DNA of 64,000 nucleotides from Alistipes sp. (GTDB lineage: Bacteria > Bacteroidota > Bacteroidia > Bacteroidales > Rikenellaceae). The stretch covers positions 558,001-622,000 of the forward strand of contig JAFYQI010000008.1 in the NCBI GenBank assembly GCA_017547175.1, in the 5' to 3' direction. Below the pieces are notes generated by a model. That model saw only the letters and a program-made list of their open reading frames with translations. It did not search any database and had not been told where the DNA came from. Shown here one piece after another: positions 61,745 through 64,000 of the stretch. The stretch's first letter is position 1. The number at the start of each line of letters is the position of its first letter. Both the position numbers and the translations under genes were made by a program.

Positions 61745-62706
61745 TATTCTTGGTTTTCGGTTGAGGGAGTTTGCTCCTCCTCCGTTACAGGTTCATATTC
61801 GGGATTTACCACGCGCCATCCATCCTCTTTGCTGATCCAGCAGTTTTGCCATAGGCGGAAGAGAATAGAGAAGGTGGGGGATTCGCTCGATTCGTAATCG
61901 ATGATCTGTTGCGAGTAGGCGTACATGCGATGGGTGCGATCGACGACAACCACCATCAAAGGCGATCCGCTTACGTTCATGCGGAAGGTTCCCTTCTCGT
62001 TGGTTTCGTAGCCATTGAACTCCGGATTCGATCGGGTAACGGCTGCGTCCTGCTTCAAGGTGAGCATGCCACCCACGGCATCGTCGTAGGAGGCAATACG
62101 CCATTCGGTCGTATCGGCGGCAAAAGCCATCACTTTTACATTCTGGATGGTCTCGTTGCCGGCACCTTCGACGGCTTGGGCCGCAACTTTGACAAAGCTC
62201 TCTTTGGTGATTGTCGGAGCATAGTCGGGGTTGCAGAAGGTCCATCCCTCTTTCCAGATCGAAGCCTCTTTCCAAGGTTTGAAGATCAAAGTTACGTAGA
62301 GTTGACCGATATTCTCCTGCATCTCCACTTGATTGTAGGCAAAGATGCGATTTTGGGTGTCGACGGCTACGAGCATGACACTGCGGGGTGGCAGACTCAT
62401 TTGCAGTCGGTCGGTCATCCCTTCGGTATCGCAGGGGAGACCCTCGGCGAGGATGGTCGAGAGCGTCTGCTTATGGTCGCTTTTTGAGGTGATCACACCA
62501 CGTGCCGCATCTTCATACGAGGCGACAAACCAATCGGTCGTATCGGCATCGAAGGCGTAGGCCACTGCGTCGATGAGCGGCTCGGGCACACCACCAGAAG
62601 TGGTTTGTACGAGCGGTTTTAGGACGTAAAGCGTGTCGGTGGCTACCTCCTTGAAACATCCGCTCAGCAATAGGGCCGATAAAGCGTATATCAGGTATCG
62701 TTTCAT
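61744..62706 (-). CDS. Lipoprotein with two homologous halves
   Basis: 320-residue lipoprotein (LLLSGCFKEVA). Residues about 30-165 and 175-305 are copies of one domain: AVAYAFDADTTDWFVASYEDAARGVITSK against VKVMAFAADTTEWRIASYDDAVGGMLTLK, VAVDTQNRIFAYNQ against VVVDRTHRMYAYSQ, and FCNPDYAP against VVNPEYEP. No known catalytic motif. ATG at 62706 starts the signal peptide; it is 7 bases after folK. Unknown function. Confidence 0.7.
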   Translation of the reverse strand: MKRYLIYALSALLLSGCFKEVATDTLYVLKPLVQTTSGGVPEPLIDAVAYAFDADTTDWFVASYEDAARGVITSKSDHKQTLSTILAEGLPCDTEGMTDRLQMSLPPRSVMLVAVDTQNRIFAYNQVEMQENIGQLYVTLIFKPWKEASIWKEGWTFCNPDYAPTITKESFVKVAAQAVEGAGNETIQNVKVMAFAADTTEWRIASYDDAVGGMLTLKQDAAVTRSNPEFNGYETNEKGTFRMNVSGSPLMVVVVDRTHRMYAYSQQIIDYESSESPTFSILFRLWQNCWISKEDGWRVVNPEYEPVTEEEQTPSTENQE

Positions 62707-62713
62707 GCTGTAT

Positions 62714-63223
62714 TTATTCGGTTGGTTCCGTTTCAGATTTACGATGAGCCTCAAACATCTCGCCCACACTAAGTCCTGTCACCGGATGCGTAAACGAACG
62801 CATAATCTCGACCAAAGGTTGCAAGGCAAATAACCGCTCTGCCAGCAGCGGATGGGGAATTTGCAAGCGCGCCTCATCAACGACTTCGTTGCCGTAGAAG
62901 ATAATGTCGATGTCAATCGGACGAGAGGTGTAGCGAGCGCCTGTAGCCGCTTTCTCGATCTGTTCGGCAGCGCGATTGCGCCCCAATTCATTTTCGATCT
63001 GTTGCAGTGCGTCAAGCACCTCGATCGGGCTAAGGTCGGTCGAGATCTCCAATGCTTGATTTGTAAAGGGGTGTACGGATTGAAAGCCCCACGCCTCGCT
63101 TTGATAACGATGCGAACAGCGCATCACGGCTCCGACTCGCTCGTTGATGAGTCGTTGAGCTGTTTGCAAGGTGCGCTTCATGTCACCCTCGTTTCCTCCT
63201 AAAAGAAGTGCTACTCGTGCCAT
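62714..63223 (-). CDS. folK: 2-amino-4-hydroxy-6-hydroxymethyldihydropteridine diphosphokinase
   Basis: 169-residue cytoplasmic kinase of folate synthesis that transfers pyrophosphate from ATP. Motifs: ALLLGGNEGDMKRTLQTAQRLI, YQSEAWGFQSVHPFTNQALEI and the signature ARYTSRPIDIDIIFYGNEVVDEARLQIPHP. It lies 13 bases after holB and 7 bases before a lipoprotein gene, in a tight minus-strand run. Confidence 0.95.
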   Translation of the reverse strand: MARVALLLGGNEGDMKRTLQTAQRLINERVGAVMRCSHRYQSEAWGFQSVHPFTNQALEISTDLSPIEVLDALQQIENELGRNRAAEQIEKAATGARYTSRPIDIDIIFYGNEVVDEARLQIPHPLLAERLFALQPLVEIMRSFTHPVTGLSVGEMFEAHRKSETEPTE

Positions 63224-63236
63224 GGTTATCGTTTTG

Positions 63237-64000
63237 TTACAAATGTTTGATCATCTTGCTTACCGCTAAAGCAAAATGGGTAAATACAATCGTCGAATTG
63301 CCGTTTTGGTTGATCTGTGCTTGGGCCGTTTCAATCTGGGCAATCAGCGGTTCGATATTTTCAATACCCACGAAGGGGGCAAATTTAGCGCAAAAGGCCA
63401 ACTCCTCGCCCCATAGGTAGGAGATCTCGCCAAGACCGGCATGGAGCATAAAACTTTCGCGTAATAGGCGTGCCGCATCGCGCAACAAGGATCGTTGTTG
63501 CTCGCGTGACAGAGCGGCCACCTCCTCGGCCCATGTAATCAGTTCGAGGTGCTTGTCGTTATAGCTCAGGCGCATCAAGGCGCAAAAAAGGTCAAAATTC
63601 TCTTTGCGTTGTTGGCTACTTTCGCCCGCAATCAAATGTCGAAGCTCGAGCAGGTTGCCATCCGAAAGACGGGCCATGTTGCGAGCCTGCATGGGGTCGG
63701 TGACCCCTTCGCGCATGGCAACGTCGGCCAAGACCTCTTTCTCGATACGTCCGACCGAAACCTCTTGAGTGCGCGAAAGGATCGTGGGTAATAGGCGTGT
63801 GGGCTGCTCCGAAACGAGCAGGAAAAGGGTCTTTTCCCACGGCTCTTCCAAAATTTTCAAAATTTTGTTGGCAGCCTCCTCATTCATCGTCTCGGGAAGC
63901 CAAATGAGCATCGCTTTGTAATCTGCTTCGAAACTCTTGAACGAAAGTTTTCGAATAATCTCATCGGCTTCGCGGGCCGAAATCATCCCTTTAAGCGTCT
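63237..64000 (-). CDS. holB: DNA polymerase III delta' subunit, 5' end beyond the window
   Basis: The last 250 or so residues of a clamp-loader subunit: SAREADEIIRKLSFKSFEADYKAMLIWLPETMNEEAANKILKILEEPWEKTLFLLVSEQPTRLLPTILSRTQ is the delta'/AAA+ core with the SRC-like motif replaced by SRT, followed by the helical collar domain. The frame continues unbroken to base 64000, so the N-terminal Walker region lies outside. First gene of the visible minus-strand run leading to folK. Confidence 0.85.
   Translation of the reverse strand, partial: TLKGMISAREADEIIRKLSFKSFEADYKAMLIWLPETMNEEAANKILKILEEPWEKTLFLLVSEQPTRLLPTILSRTQEVSVGRIEKEVLADVAMREGVTDPMQARNMARLSDGNLLELRHLIAGESSQQRKENFDLFCALMRLSYNDKHLELITWAEEVAALSREQQRSLLRDAARLLRESFMLHAGLGEISYLWGEELAFCAKFAPFVGIENIEPLIAQIETAQAQINQNGNSTIVFTHFALAVSKMIKHL

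Noticed and set aside
1..64000. CRISPR arrays, rRNA genes and insertion sequences with transposase
   Set aside because: No regularly spaced repeats, no rRNA-like stretch and no transposase motif were seen on either strand.

Overview
The window reads as chromosomal DNA of a Bacteroidales bacterium. The evidence is a SusC/SusD pair, many lipoproteins with Bacteroidetes-type signal peptides, fimbrillin-like proteins, BACON and BspA-like repeat domains, a NagB-LmbE fusion, and promoter-like sequences of the Bacteroidetes TTG-N19/20-TAnnTTTG kind with few Shine-Dalgarno sites. Base composition and gene content resemble Rikenellaceae (Alistipes-like), but the genus is a guess.

Layout. 1-7.9 kb: housekeeping genes (lnt, folC, xerD, a transglutaminase-like lipid-anchored or membrane protein, recO) and a DUF3575/DUF3868 pair of fimbriae-accessory type. 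7.9-27.7 kb: one long minus-strand polysaccharide-utilisation-type operon of 13 genes read from a promoter near 27.63 kb. In order these are phosphodiester glycosidase, GHL10-type glycosidase, SusC, SusD, DUF5018 lipoprotein, second GHL10 protein, GDSL esterase, DUF5009 membrane acyltransferase-like protein, DUF4434 protein, AGE epimerase, metallophosphoesterase, FAD oxidoreductase and CE2-like esterase. It ends in a perfect hairpin at 7.9 kb. 27.8-35.1 kb: a ROK repressor with an AmpG-like transporter on the minus strand and, divergently, a DUF4988/BACON lipoprotein that is a paralogue of the PUL DUF5018 protein, followed by a NagB-LmbE fusion. Together these suggest uptake and breakdown of a phosphodiester-containing amino-sugar glycan. 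A probable small RNA gene follows at 35.2-35.3 kb.

35.4-39.4 kb: a galactofuranose-type pair (GT2 plus UDP-galactopyranose mutase), an FAD-dependent protein and tRNA-Leu(TAG). 39.6-52.8 kb: a putative integrated element at tRNA-Thr(CGT). The whole tRNA gene is present at both ends, a 24-bp direct repeat lies just inside each end, and a tyrosine integrase sits at the right end. The cargo is an AT-rich Fic protein, a protein with family-A DNA polymerase-like motifs, a 35-residue microprotein, three fimbrillin-like lipoproteins (one fused to LRRs and an M64-type peptidase) and several small unknown genes. A third, broken tRNA-Thr end at 39.63 kb points to an earlier event at the same site.

52.9-64 kb: chromosome again, with cstA and an overlapping partner, a MerR/GyrI-type regulator with a recognisable operator-promoter, then a minus-strand run of holB (cut by the window edge), folK, a lipoprotein with an internal duplication, an Ig-like lipoprotein, a beta-barrel protein, rbfA, a LolE-type permease, a DUF4296 lipoprotein and a short orphan protein.
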